IMG/VR virus record: IMGVR_UViG_3300045999_012357
Location: 1-41,162 of that record
DNA length: 41,162 nucleotides
Reading direction: 5' to 3' (one strand)
Origin: a virus
Part shown: positions 32,422 to 38,957 of the stretch, in pieces
Numbering within the stretch: position 1 is the first letter of the stretch
Layout: each line of letters opens with the position of its first letter
The notes under the pieces: generated by a model
What the model saw: only the letters and a program-made list of their open reading frames with translations
Told to the model about the DNA's origin: nothing
Database searches by the model: none
Position numbers and translations under genes: made by a program

Positions 32422-32950
32422 GAGTTAGAGGTATCTTAGACCAATCTACATTTTCTAGTGATATATTTTGATTTGTCTTTTGTTTAAATGCGTTCATGTT
32501 ATATCCATCGCCATAATATGTAAATATTTCTTCTCCTCGCTTGATATCTTTAATGGCTACTAAAAACCAAGCTCTATGCTTTGGAGAAACGAACCAAGTT
32601 CCATGGCAATCTTTTTGGCTATTGTATATAGAAGCATACCCTAATGCAATATAAAATGAATATCCATGAGTTTGACAATCATTACATTTACAATTCATAT
32701 TATGAGTAAATGCATATTGACGTATTCTTGGATCATGATGATAATTTGATCTCCAAGCTAATTGAAAAACTGGACTACATTCAATTAATTCATTTTTAGA
32801 AAAATTTCTTTTAGCAAAAACCCCTAAACTTTGCTGATCTTTAATATTATTAGAAGTTTGAACTTGTAAATCCTTTAATGATGAATATATTGGATTTTTT
32901 TCAAAATTTTCTATATATTTCTTCTGAAGATCTTGAAATTGTTGATCCAT
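32411..32950 (-). CDS. SET-domain lysine methyltransferase-like protein
   Basis: 179 residues. GVFAKRNFSKNELIECSPVF (about 43-62) is the SET N-terminal strand and VAIKDIKRGEEIFTYYGDGY (about 131-150) the C-terminal part with the catalytic-tyrosine TYYG. Between them IALGYASIYN (101-110) replaces the usual NHSxxPN, so the SAM-binding Asn-His pair is altered to Tyr-Asn-Ser. A Cys-x-Cys-x2-Cys cluster (87, 89, 92) is present. It would methylate a lysine in a protein; the target may be a host or virion protein. Activity is uncertain because of the changed motif. Confidence 0.75.
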   Translation of the reverse strand: MDQQFQDLQKKYIENFEKNPIYSSLKDLQVQTSNNIKDQQSLGVFAKRNFSKNELIECSPVFQLAWRSNYHHDPRIRQYAFTHNMNCKCNDCQTHGYSFYIALGYASIYNSQKDCHGTWFVSPKHRAWFLVAIKDIKRGEEIFTYYGDGYNMNAFKQKTNQNISLENVDWSKIPLTPTE

Positions 32951-33007
32951 GTTATATTATATATTAATATAAGGTTATATTTATTTCTAAATTATTATAA
33001 TAAAAGA

Positions 33008-33013
33008 GTGTAA
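33008..33013 (+). promoter_or_regulatory. Candidate late-promoter element (AGTGTAA) before 33026
   Basis: AGAGTGTAATCTAGTAAAATT runs into the ATG of the large Cys/Thr/Pro protein with a 12-base gap after GTGTAA. The gap is longer than in the other examples (8-9), but the AGTGTAA core and the placement match. Confidence 0.45.
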
Positions 33014-33025
33014 TCTAGTAAAATT

Positions 33026-35035
33026 ATGGCTTATTCAGAAAATAAAGATAAAGATTTGTTAAAATTAATATCTGAAATATTAGAATATACAGAAAACGCC
33101 ACGCCAACAAATACACCTCCTCCTACTACACCACCACCTTGTGCATGTAAAGCTGATGGTGGTAATTGTGGAGATGATACCTCTCTTTGTCCTCCAAAAC
33201 CAGATGGTACATATGATATAACAAGCTGCACTTGTCCAAATGGAAGCATGATTTTTTGTCCGAAATGCCCAGATCCATGTAAATGTAAAACGGATGGGGG
33301 TGGCTGCGGAGATGATACTTCTACTTGCGATCCAAAACCAGATGGGACATATGATACCGTGGATTGTTATGATTCAAGTGGGCTGACATGTAATGTATGT
33401 CCAAAGTGTCCTGTAATAACACCAACTCCTGTATGCTCTTGTGGTGATTGTGGTTTAGCATATTTTGATATTGGTAATTGCACGAAAACAACATGTGATT
33501 GCGGAATCGCCATGCCAAATGGAAATTGCTATGATTGTCCAGTAAATACTAATACCCCTACGCAAACATGCGGTCCGTGTTTTTGTGATTCTGGAACAAT
33601 TTGTGGTGCATGTATTCCAGGTTTAGAAAGATGTGTTAATCAAAAAATACAAACTTGTGCACCCGGATGCGCTATAACATGCGGAGAATGTGAACCTTAT
33701 CCAACAGATACTCCAACCCCAACAGCTACAGATACTATTCTTTGTTCATGTGATTGTGCCGATTTTAGCTCTGAAAGCGAATGCAAGGAATGGATAAGAG
33801 TAAATGCAGTTGGTGGCCCTTGGTATTGTAAAAGCAATCCTTGTTCTGCGGAAGATGGGGATGATTGTATGACAAATGCAAATTGTCGAGATCTATCAGA
33901 CGAACCGCCAGAAACAGAAACTCCAACTGGAACTTGCCCACCTCAAGATTGTTCTAAATGTAATAATGGGCCAACTTTTGGATATCCAAGCGGATCTAAT
34001 TGTAAGGGGTGTACTTTGGGTCCTGACGATATTTGCATCAAATGTTTTCAAGGAAATTGTAAAGCTCCTAATGGGTGTCCAAATTATGCTTGTGATTTTT
34101 GTTATCACCAAACGAGGGTATGCGGAAGTCAAGGAGGATATAGAACTAAAGAGGATTGTGATAATGCTTTAAAAAATATTCCAAACCTTACTGGTGAGGT
34201 ATTATCATGTGTTCCTGCTAATATAAAACATAATAGTTGCGTCCCACCTGTTATAGAAATATGTTGGCAGATACAAGCAGTTCCAACAATTACTCCAACA
34301 AATACAGTATGTGATTGTGCAGATTTTTCACAATTTGGATACGTTAATGTTGGTGCATGTCAAGAAAGAGGAGCTTTTGCTACAGATACTCTTTCATGTC
34401 CACTAGGTGGTACAATAGATTGCGATATATGCAATACGCCAACTCCAACTAATACTTGTAAATGCACAGATATTGTTACTGGAGGAATTGGAAATCCTGG
34501 AGCCTGTTTTAGTAGCGAGCCTTCTTGCACATCTTACAAAGAAACATTAGCGTCATCTTATGATTGCACTTGTTCGGAAAATACAACTGGATGCCCAGGA
34601 TCTACCTGTTATTGTGCAAATTGTACTCCAATTACTGTAACTCCTCAAACTATAACGCCTATTACACCAACACCAACATTCAGTTGCGTTCCACCACCTA
34701 ATTGCTGTGTGTCTCAATCCGCAGCTTTAGCATTAACAAATGGAAAATGCGCAGACTCAAGATGTTGCACGAAATCATCATTTATTAATTCAGTAAGCAA
34801 TCCAAATAATCCACCTGGTTGTCCAAAATATGATTGTTGGGGCGTTACTCTTGCAGGAAGTAATCTTATTACAGCGCCTATAGGCATGATAGTGAATGGT
34901 ATATGTTATACTACACAGAGATCAGCTTGTACATCTGCCACATCGCCTCTTTGTGGAACCCCACCAAGAGCAGTTTATGCAGAGGTTTATGGTGGTTATG
35001 CTCCAAATGATGGTGATTATTCAACATGCTCATAA
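33026..35035 (+). CDS. Cys-rich multi-module protein with Thr/Pro linkers, candidate glycosylated virion fibre
   Basis: A 669-residue protein. A short helical start (SENKDKDLLKLISEILEYTE) is followed by repeated Cys-rich modules joined by linkers of Thr and Pro: TPTNTPPPTTPPP (31-43), then VITPTPVC, NTNTPTQTC, TDTPTPTATDT, TETPTGTC, TITPTNTVC, NTPTPTNTC and ITPTPTFSC. The first two modules are near copies (ADGGNCGDDTSLCPPKPDGT and TDGGGCGDDTSTCDPKPDGT). There is no signal peptide. The cysteines suggest disulfide-stabilised outer domains, and the linkers resemble mucin- or cellulase-type O-glycosylated hinges. Likely a virion surface protein, perhaps the target of the many glycosyltransferases (inference). 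Confidence 0.7.
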   Translation: MAYSENKDKDLLKLISEILEYTENATPTNTPPPTTPPPCACKADGGNCGDDTSLCPPKPDGTYDITSCTCPNGSMIFCPKCPDPCKCKTDGGGCGDDTSTCDPKPDGTYDTVDCYDSSGLTCNVCPKCPVITPTPVCSCGDCGLAYFDIGNCTKTTCDCGIAMPNGNCYDCPVNTNTPTQTCGPCFCDSGTICGACIPGLERCVNQKIQTCAPGCAITCGECEPYPTDTPTPTATDTILCSCDCADFSSESECKEWIRVNAVGGPWYCKSNPCSAEDGDDCMTNANCRDLSDEPPETETPTGTCPPQDCSKCNNGPTFGYPSGSNCKGCTLGPDDICIKCFQGNCKAPNGCPNYACDFCYHQTRVCGSQGGYRTKEDCDNALKNIPNLTGEVLSCVPANIKHNSCVPPVIEICWQIQAVPTITPTNTVCDCADFSQFGYVNVGACQERGAFATDTLSCPLGGTIDCDICNTPTPTNTCKCTDIVTGGIGNPGACFSSEPSCTSYKETLASSYDCTCSENTTGCPGSTCYCANCTPITVTPQTITPITPTPTFSCVPPPNCCVSQSAALALTNGKCADSRCCTKSSFINSVSNPNNPPGCPKYDCWGVTLAGSNLITAPIGMIVNGICYTTQRSACTSATSPLCGTPPRAVYAEVYGGYAPNDGDYSTCS

Positions 35036-35040
35036 AGATA

Positions 35041-35274
35041 ATGAATAATGAAAATGAAGCATTAGCTATTTGCTCTGAATTCGCAGACGAATATGGCATA
35101 GATGTAGAAGATGGAGAAAGCCTTGTTGTTTATACAAAAAGCGAATATATTAATGAATTAAAAAATATGCTCTCTAAAAAAGGCTATAAATTAAAATCTT
35201 TTCAAGTTTACGGAGAAGAATCTTTAATTAATTTTATACCAAATAATAGAAAAGAAACTGACGATAATATATAA
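35041..35274 (+). CDS. Small acidic protein
   Basis: 77 residues from the ATG at 35041 (an in-frame ATG at 35026 would add MLIKI and overlap the preceding gene). Content: NEALAICSEFADEYGIDVED, then YTKSEYINELKNMLSKKGYK, a small alpha/beta-looking domain with one Cys, ending in an Asp/Asn tail. It follows the Cys/Thr/Pro protein directly and starts a run of overlapping small genes up to the flavin reductase. No family recognised. Confidence 0.55.
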   Translation: MNNENEALAICSEFADEYGIDVEDGESLVVYTKSEYINELKNMLSKKGYKLKSFQVYGEESLINFIPNNRKETDDNI

Positions 35275-35281
35275 TCTTATA

Positions 35282-35461
35282 ATGAGATATATTTTATCTT
35301 ATATATTATATATAATTGGTGATACTATAAGTCGGACAACTATGCGTTGTGGGCATGGCATAGGATACTCTTTATATAGTAAAATTATGAATTGGAGCGT
35401 TAATTTAGATACTGAACATAAGATTTGGAAACCTGTCAAATCAAGAAGGAAAAGAAAATGA
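35282..35461 (+). CDS. Small phage protein with N-terminal hydrophobic segment (59 residues)
   Basis: MRYILSYILYIIGDTISRTT then GIGYSLYSKIMNWSVNLDTE and a basic end (RRKRK). The IGD-I-SR...YxLYxKxMxWS-LD pattern matches a family of small uncharacterised proteins of cyanophages and other large myoviruses, where the first helix is thought to be membrane associated. The TGA overlaps the next ATG (ATGA at 35458), showing tight coupling. It begins 7 bp after the preceding gene. Confidence 0.7.
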   Translation: MRYILSYILYIIGDTISRTTMRCGHGIGYSLYSKIMNWSVNLDTEHKIWKPVKSRRKRK

Positions 35462-35661
35462 TAACTTTAAAAGATATATCAAATTTAAAATTAAGTAAAA
35501 AACAAAGAAAAAAACTTCTAGCAAAAGGAAAGCTAAGAGATCCTTTCGAAATATGGGTAGATCATCACAATCACAAATTAGAAATTATTAGAACTTGTAG
35601 TAGTTTAATTGGAGCAATCGTTTCCTCAATTGTTATGTTAAAAGTTTTTGGGGTTCTATGA
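35458..35661 (+). CDS. Small basic protein with C-terminal membrane helix
   Basis: 67 residues starting MITLKDISNLKLSKKQRKKL. An upstream in-frame ATG (35425) lies inside the previous gene, whereas the ATG at 35458 has AGAAGGAAAAG just before it, so the latter is preferred. The C-terminus IIRTCSSLIGAIVSSIVMLK is a transmembrane helix. The basic N-terminal half would be cytoplasmic. It overlaps both neighbours by four bases. Unknown role. Confidence 0.6.
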   Translation: MITLKDISNLKLSKKQRKKLLAKGKLRDPFEIWVDHHNHKLEIIRTCSSLIGAIVSSIVMLKVFGVL

Positions 35662-35951
35662 TCTTTAAAAAAATATTAAATTTTCTTGATAAAAGTGAAC
35701 AATTTTCTCCCAAATATGGAAGTTTATATAAACTAAGAAATGAACCGCTGCCATTTAGATACATATTTGTTTATGGAGACGATAAAAAGGGAATACATAG
35801 ATTCAAACATCATCAATTGAAAGAGTATGTATTCTATGATCTATCTGAAGTAGAAAGAGAAGCTAATCTAGAAGAAACAAGATTATATAACATAATAAAG
35901 GATTATATAAATGAAGTCGCCAGAAAAGAAAAAAACTCTTACTATAATTAA
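35658..35951 (+). CDS. Small hypothetical protein
   Basis: 97 residues: MIFKKILNFLDKSEQFSPKY, then PLPFRYIFVYGDDKKGIHRF and an acidic helix YVFYDLSEVEREANLEETRL. No Cys or membrane segment. The ATG overlaps the preceding TGA, and the last 41 bases overlap the flavin-reductase gene. The family is unknown; the central YIFVYGDDKKGIH segment looks like a nucleotide- or small-molecule-type beta fold, but this is not enough to name. Confidence 0.5.
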   Translation: MIFKKILNFLDKSEQFSPKYGSLYKLRNEPLPFRYIFVYGDDKKGIHRFKHHQLKEYVFYDLSEVEREANLEETRLYNIIKDYINEVARKEKNSYYN

Positions 35952-36525
35952 TGGTTCTATCGGTGGGAAGAATGGAAATACTGGATCTCTCATAAAGAAA
36001 ATAAGAAAAAAAATTAACAAGATTGATTCAAATATAGCGATTAAAATACTTCATCTTCATAAAGATTTTTACTGGCCTAAAGTTAGGCATATTATTAAAG
36101 AAAGTGATGCGTTAATTTTCTGCACAGGAACTTATTGGGACTCATGGGGTTCAAGTATGCAACAACTTTTTGAAAAAATGACAGAGATCGAAGGTAAAAA
36201 ACATCTTCTTGGGAAACCAGCAGGAGTAATTGTTACGATGCACTCGGTTGGTGGAAAAGAAGTAGCTTCTAGAATGCAAGGAGTTCTTTGCTCGATGGGA
36301 TGTGTTCTTCCGCCATTTTCTGCCTTTGCTTATAGTTATGCAGATCATGTCGCTCATCAATCACGATATCTTGGTAAAAAACTTTTAGATGATGTTTGGC
36401 ACATTGAAGATTTACAAGCATTTCTTTCTAATATTATTTCTTATACTAAAGGAGAGAAAGGTTGGAAAGTTTGGGATTATCTTGATACAGAAGCTTATAA
36501 TCCTACATCTGTTTGGCTTAAGTGA
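35911..36525 (+). CDS. NAD(P)H-dependent FMN reductase / flavodoxin-fold protein
   Basis: 204 residues with a flavodoxin-like fold. INGSIGGKNGNTGSLIKKIR (about 13-32) is the FMN-phosphate loop (GS-x4-GNT), DALIFCTGTYWDSWGSSMQQ (about 66-85) the isoalloxazine-binding region, and PAGVIVTMHSVGGKEV a third motif. It would reduce FMN or quinone-like acceptors with NAD(P)H; the physiological substrate is unknown. The ATG is inside the preceding gene, 41 bp before its end. It lies just 5' of the tRNA genes. Confidence 0.82.
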   Translation: MKSPEKKKTLTIINGSIGGKNGNTGSLIKKIRKKINKIDSNIAIKILHLHKDFYWPKVRHIIKESDALIFCTGTYWDSWGSSMQQLFEKMTEIEGKKHLLGKPAGVIVTMHSVGGKEVASRMQGVLCSMGCVLPPFSAFAYSYADHVAHQSRYLGKKLLDDVWHIEDLQAFLSNIISYTKGEKGWKVWDYLDTEAYNPTSVWLK

Positions 36526-36531
36526 GTTTAT

Positions 36532-36603
36532 TCCCAAATAGCTCAACGGTAGAGCACCTCGCTGTTAACGAGGCTGTTCTAGGTTCAAATCCTAGTTTGG
36601 GAG
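36532..36603 (+). tRNA. tRNA-Asn (anticodon GTT)
   Basis: A full cloverleaf: acceptor TCCCAAA / TTTGGGA (36532-36538 / 36596-36602), D arm GCTC-GAGC, anticodon arm CCTCG-CTGTTAA-CGAGG with GTT at 36564-36566, T arm CTAGG-TTCAAAT-CCTAG. Discriminator G; CCA is not encoded. It reads AAC and AAT, which are abundant in this AT-rich genome. It is six bp after the flavin-reductase stop. Confidence 0.95.
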
Positions 36604-36608
36604 ATTTT

Positions 36609-36696
36609 GGAACGATGGCTGAGTGGTCTAAAGCAGAAGTTTACTAAACTTCCGATGGTTTAATATCATCCGTAGGTTCGAATCCTACTCGTTCCG
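36609..36696 (+). tRNA. tRNA-Ser with unusual anticodon ACT
   Basis: A class II tRNA: acceptor GGAACGA/TCGTTCC (36609-36615 / 36689-36695), anticodon stem GAAGT/ACTTC (36636-36640 / 36648-36652), loop TTACTAA with anticodon ACT at 36643-36645, a long variable arm, and T arm GTAGG-TTCGAAT-CCTAC. Discriminator G and the long arm are serine hallmarks. Serine tRNAs for AGC/AGT normally carry GCT; A in the wobble place is rare in bacteria. CCA is not encoded. It lies five bases after tRNA-Asn. Confidence 0.88.
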
Positions 36697-36718
36697 ATTG
36701 ATTTACTAACACAAAAAT

Positions 36719-36862
36719 GCCAAATATATTGACAAATATATATTTTTATAATATCATATTTATGAACGAAAAAACTGCAAATAATAGCATATTTACGAAA
36801 CAGAAAAAGCCAAATATATGAATCAAAAAAGTCCAAATATGAATGATAATCGGCCAAATATA
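36719..36862 (+). repeat. Four-copy GCCAAATAT repeat in leader region
   Basis: GCCAAATATAT at 36719-36729 and 36809-36819, TCCAAATAT at 36832-36840 and GCCAAATATA at 36853-36862. The last three are evenly spaced (22-23 bases) and reach into the start of the 36818 gene. They could be protein-binding sites near the tandem promoters, or reflect duplicated coding sequence. The 36697-36817 gap otherwise holds a promoter and a 19-codon frame (36762-36821). Confidence 0.4.
36729..36757 (+). promoter_or_regulatory. Sigma70-type promoter upstream of 36818
   Basis: TTGACA (36729-36734), 17 bp, TATCAT (36752-36757), predicted +1 near 36764. A short frame (MNEKTANNSIFTKQKKPNI) begins at 36762, two bases before +1, and its TGA overlaps the 36818 ATG. 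The promoter fits the 36818 gene with a leader of about 54 bases, or a leaderless leader peptide if +1 is two bases upstream. Confidence 0.55.
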
Positions 36863-37015
36863 GGAGCTGGAAAAGGGGATAAACCAAGAAATTGTTTCTC
36901 TAATAGGTTTAAAGAAAACTATGATAGTATAAACTGGTTAGACGAAAAGGGTAAGTCGTTGCTTAAAAAAGAATTAAAAAACAAAGATGGTTCGGCTACA
37001 TATATTTACAAATAA
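36818..37015 (+). CDS. Small phage protein with GKGDKPRNCFS motif
   Basis: 65 residues: MNQKSPNMNDNRPNIGAGKG then DKPRNCFSNRFKENYDSINW. The GKGD-PRN-x-S..FR.NYD.INW segment is a recurring signature of small uncharacterised proteins in large myoviruses. The ATG overlaps the TGA of the 19-codon frame. The first codons contain two of the GCCAAATAT-type repeats. Family function unknown; the conserved motif suggests a real early gene. Confidence 0.62.
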   Translation: MNQKSPNMNDNRPNIGAGKGDKPRNCFSNRFKENYDSINWLDEKGKSLLKKELKNKDGSATYIYK

Positions 37016-37026
37016 TATATAGAGTA

Positions 37027-37055
37027 TTGACAGATTTGACAAAGAGTAATATACT
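37027..37055 (+). promoter_or_regulatory. Leaderless promoter of the uvsE gene
   Basis: TTGACA (37027-37032), 17 bp, TATACT (37050-37055), six bases, ATG at 37062. The predicted +1 is the A of the ATG. A second TTGACA at 37036-37041 has no matching -10. Confidence 0.78.
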
Positions 37056-37061
37056 CTTACT

Positions 37062-37961
37062 ATGAGAAAAGGAGTTTGTTGTATTGTATTAAGTTTAGCT
37101 GAACAAGATAATCCTATCAAGTTCAATGCTATGACTTATGCTCGTTTCTCCGCTATGGATAGAAAAGAAGCGTTATCTACGCTTTCTTCTAGAATATTAA
37201 ACAATATGACAACTACATATCAATACATAAAGTATTGTGCAGACCATAATCATACTTACAGAATTTCTTCTGATCTATTTCCTCTTATTACTTATGACAA
37301 AGCAAATGTCAAACTAGAAGATTTACCAGACTATCATAAAATATTAGTATCATTTGATAGTATCAAACATCTTATTCAATCTAGGAATGTAAGAGTATCT
37401 TGCCATCCCTCTGAATTTAATGTTCTTGCAAGTGACAACGAAAATGCAATAACTAAAACAATCAAAGAATTAAATCACTATGGTTGGTTTATGACACAAA
37501 TTGGTTGTCCACTAAACTATGATGCACCTATGAATATGCACATACATAATTCCAAGGGCAATTTAAATGATATAGTCAAAAAGTTTATGAGCAACTTTCA
37601 AAGACTATCAGACGATGTTAAGTCTAGATTAGTTATTGAGAATGATGATAAAGATACTTGTTGGTCAGTTAAGAAACTTATGAAGTATTTTCATTCTGTA
37701 TCTAACATTCCTATTACCTTTGATTATCTTCACCACAAATGCCATCCAGATAATCTATCAGAAGAACAAGCATTTCATCTTGCACGAATTACTTGGGGCA
37801 ATCATACTCCACTATTTCATTATTCAGAAAGTATTGATGGTCATAAGAATCCTAGAAAACACGCTGACTACGCAAAGTCCTTGCCAAATACTTATGGATA
37901 TGACAATATAGATGTTGATTTTGAATTAAAAATGAAAGAACAATCTTTCGCCAAACTATGA
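37062..37961 (+). CDS. uvsE: UV damage endonuclease (UvsE/UvdE)
   Basis: Cuts 5' of cyclobutane dimers, 6-4 photoproducts and some oxidised or abasic sites in a UvrABC-independent route. The 299-residue TIM-barrel has the family metal site: His65, CHPSEF (His115), RLVIENDD (Glu193), DYLHHKCHP (His224/His225) and FHYSES (His253), with RISSDLFPL (67-75) near the N-terminus. It would protect phage DNA from sunlight damage, fitting a surface-water habitat. It is leaderless with a TATACT promoter and is followed by three small overlapping genes. Confidence 0.9.
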   Translation: MRKGVCCIVLSLAEQDNPIKFNAMTYARFSAMDRKEALSTLSSRILNNMTTTYQYIKYCADHNHTYRISSDLFPLITYDKANVKLEDLPDYHKILVSFDSIKHLIQSRNVRVSCHPSEFNVLASDNENAITKTIKELNHYGWFMTQIGCPLNYDAPMNMHIHNSKGNLNDIVKKFMSNFQRLSDDVKSRLVIENDDKDTCWSVKKLMKYFHSVSNIPITFDYLHHKCHPDNLSEEQAFHLARITWGNHTPLFHYSESIDGHKNPRKHADYAKSLPNTYGYDNIDVDFELKMKEQSFAKL

Positions 37962-38185
37962 TGAAATCCTTCAAACAAGATTTAAGAGAATCTATCGAAA
38001 GAAGATATGAAAACAATTCTTGGATGAAATTTTGCAAAAAAACAAATCCAGAACTTTACAATAAAGAAATATCACGGATTTTAAAAAAAGAAAATAAAAA
38101 TTACTTTGTTCCTAAAAAGAAAAATAAATTTTTAGGTAAGAAAATAAAATCTAAAAATAGAGCAAATATATTTTACGGAAAATAA
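37958..38185 (+). CDS. Small Lys-rich protein
   Basis: 75 residues, almost all polar and basic: DLRESIERRYENNSWMKFCK and then KKKNKFLGKKIKSKNRANIF. The ATG overlaps the uvsE TGA (or a second ATG at 37961). No domain recognised. High Lys density suggests nucleic-acid contact. It is 3 bp from the next small gene and almost certainly co-transcribed with uvsE. Confidence 0.55.
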   Translation: MMKSFKQDLRESIERRYENNSWMKFCKKTNPELYNKEISRILKKENKNYFVPKKKNKFLGKKIKSKNRANIFYGK

Positions 38186-38188
38186 CTT

Positions 38189-38278
38189 ATGACACATAAA
38201 TTATACGAAATGTTCATAGTTATCCTTGGTGTAATTGCTAATATAGTGCTTATAATTAATGCAATACATCATTGGTAA
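38189..38278 (+). CDS. Single-pass membrane peptide (29 residues)
   Basis: MTHKLYEMFIVILGVIANIV then LIINAIHHW: one clean transmembrane helix (about 9-25) with a short cytoplasmic N-terminus. Its TAA shares a base with the ATG of the metallophosphoesterase (TAATG), so translation is coupled. It occupies the 92-bp space between two genes. The reading frame, coupling and hydrophobic pattern favour a real gene; no function is known. Confidence 0.55.
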   Translation: MTHKLYEMFIVILGVIANIVLIINAIHHW

Positions 38279-38940
38279 TGAATAAATATTTAATAGTATC
38301 AGACATTCATCTCGGAGATAAACATTCCAGAGCAGATTTAGTTTTAAAAGTATTAAAAGAAAACAAAGCAAAAACAATTATAATTGCTGGTGATCTTTTT
38401 GACCACCATAATTTGCATAGATTATGTAAGACTCATTGGAAAGTATTATCTAAATTACGCAAACTTTCTAAAAAATGCAAGATAATTTATTTGATTGGCA
38501 ATCATTGTTTTCTTAAAGCAGAGTTTATGAGTATTCTTCTTGGATTTAATTGCAAAGACGAACATATCATAGAATTAAAAGATGAAAAGATATTAGTAGT
38601 CCACGGAGATATATTTGATATTTACTTTACAAAATATAAATGGATTACTAATTTTATTATTAAGATATATTACCTCATTAGACACTATACGCCATTCGCA
38701 GAAGATTTCTTTAAATTATTTAAACACCATACAAATGATTTTGTAGAGAAAAGCTCCGATATTAAACAAAATGCCTTGAATTATATTGATATGAATGGAT
38801 ATGATAGGATAATTTGCGGTCATACTCATCTTCCAGAAAATACTGATAAATATATAAATACTGGTAGTTTTTGTGAAAGGGAATGTGGTTATGTTATTAT
38901 AGATAAAAAAGATAAGATAACATTGACAAAAATTAAATAA
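38278..38940 (+). CDS. Calcineurin-like metallophosphoesterase
   Basis: 220 residues from the ATG at 38278 (a TTG two codons earlier lies inside the preceding gene). The metal motifs are SDIHLGDKHS (about 7-16), AGDLFDHH (about 37-44), GNHC (about 77-80) where Cys replaces the common Asp/Glu, VHGDIFD (about 108-114) and CGHTHLPE (about 181-188). This order is that of LpxH/UDP-diacylglucosamine hydrolases and phage Mre11-like phosphoesterases. It may act on nucleotides or glycolipids; not decided. It is coupled to the preceding membrane peptide. Confidence 0.82.
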   Translation: MNKYLIVSDIHLGDKHSRADLVLKVLKENKAKTIIIAGDLFDHHNLHRLCKTHWKVLSKLRKLSKKCKIIYLIGNHCFLKAEFMSILLGFNCKDEHIIELKDEKILVVHGDIFDIYFTKYKWITNFIIKIYYLIRHYTPFAEDFFKLFKHHTNDFVEKSSDIKQNALNYIDMNGYDRIICGHTHLPENTDKYINTGSFCERECGYVIIDKKDKITLTKIK

Positions 38941-38951
38941 AAGATAATATA
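38923..38951 (+). promoter_or_regulatory. Leaderless promoter of the 38958 gene
   Basis: TTGACA (38923-38928), 16-17 bp, TAATAT/AATATA (38945-38951), then ATG at 38958. Depending on spacing, +1 is at 38957 or 38958. The -35 box is inside the last codons of the metallophosphoesterase. Confidence 0.65.
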
Positions 38952-38957
38952 TAGTAT

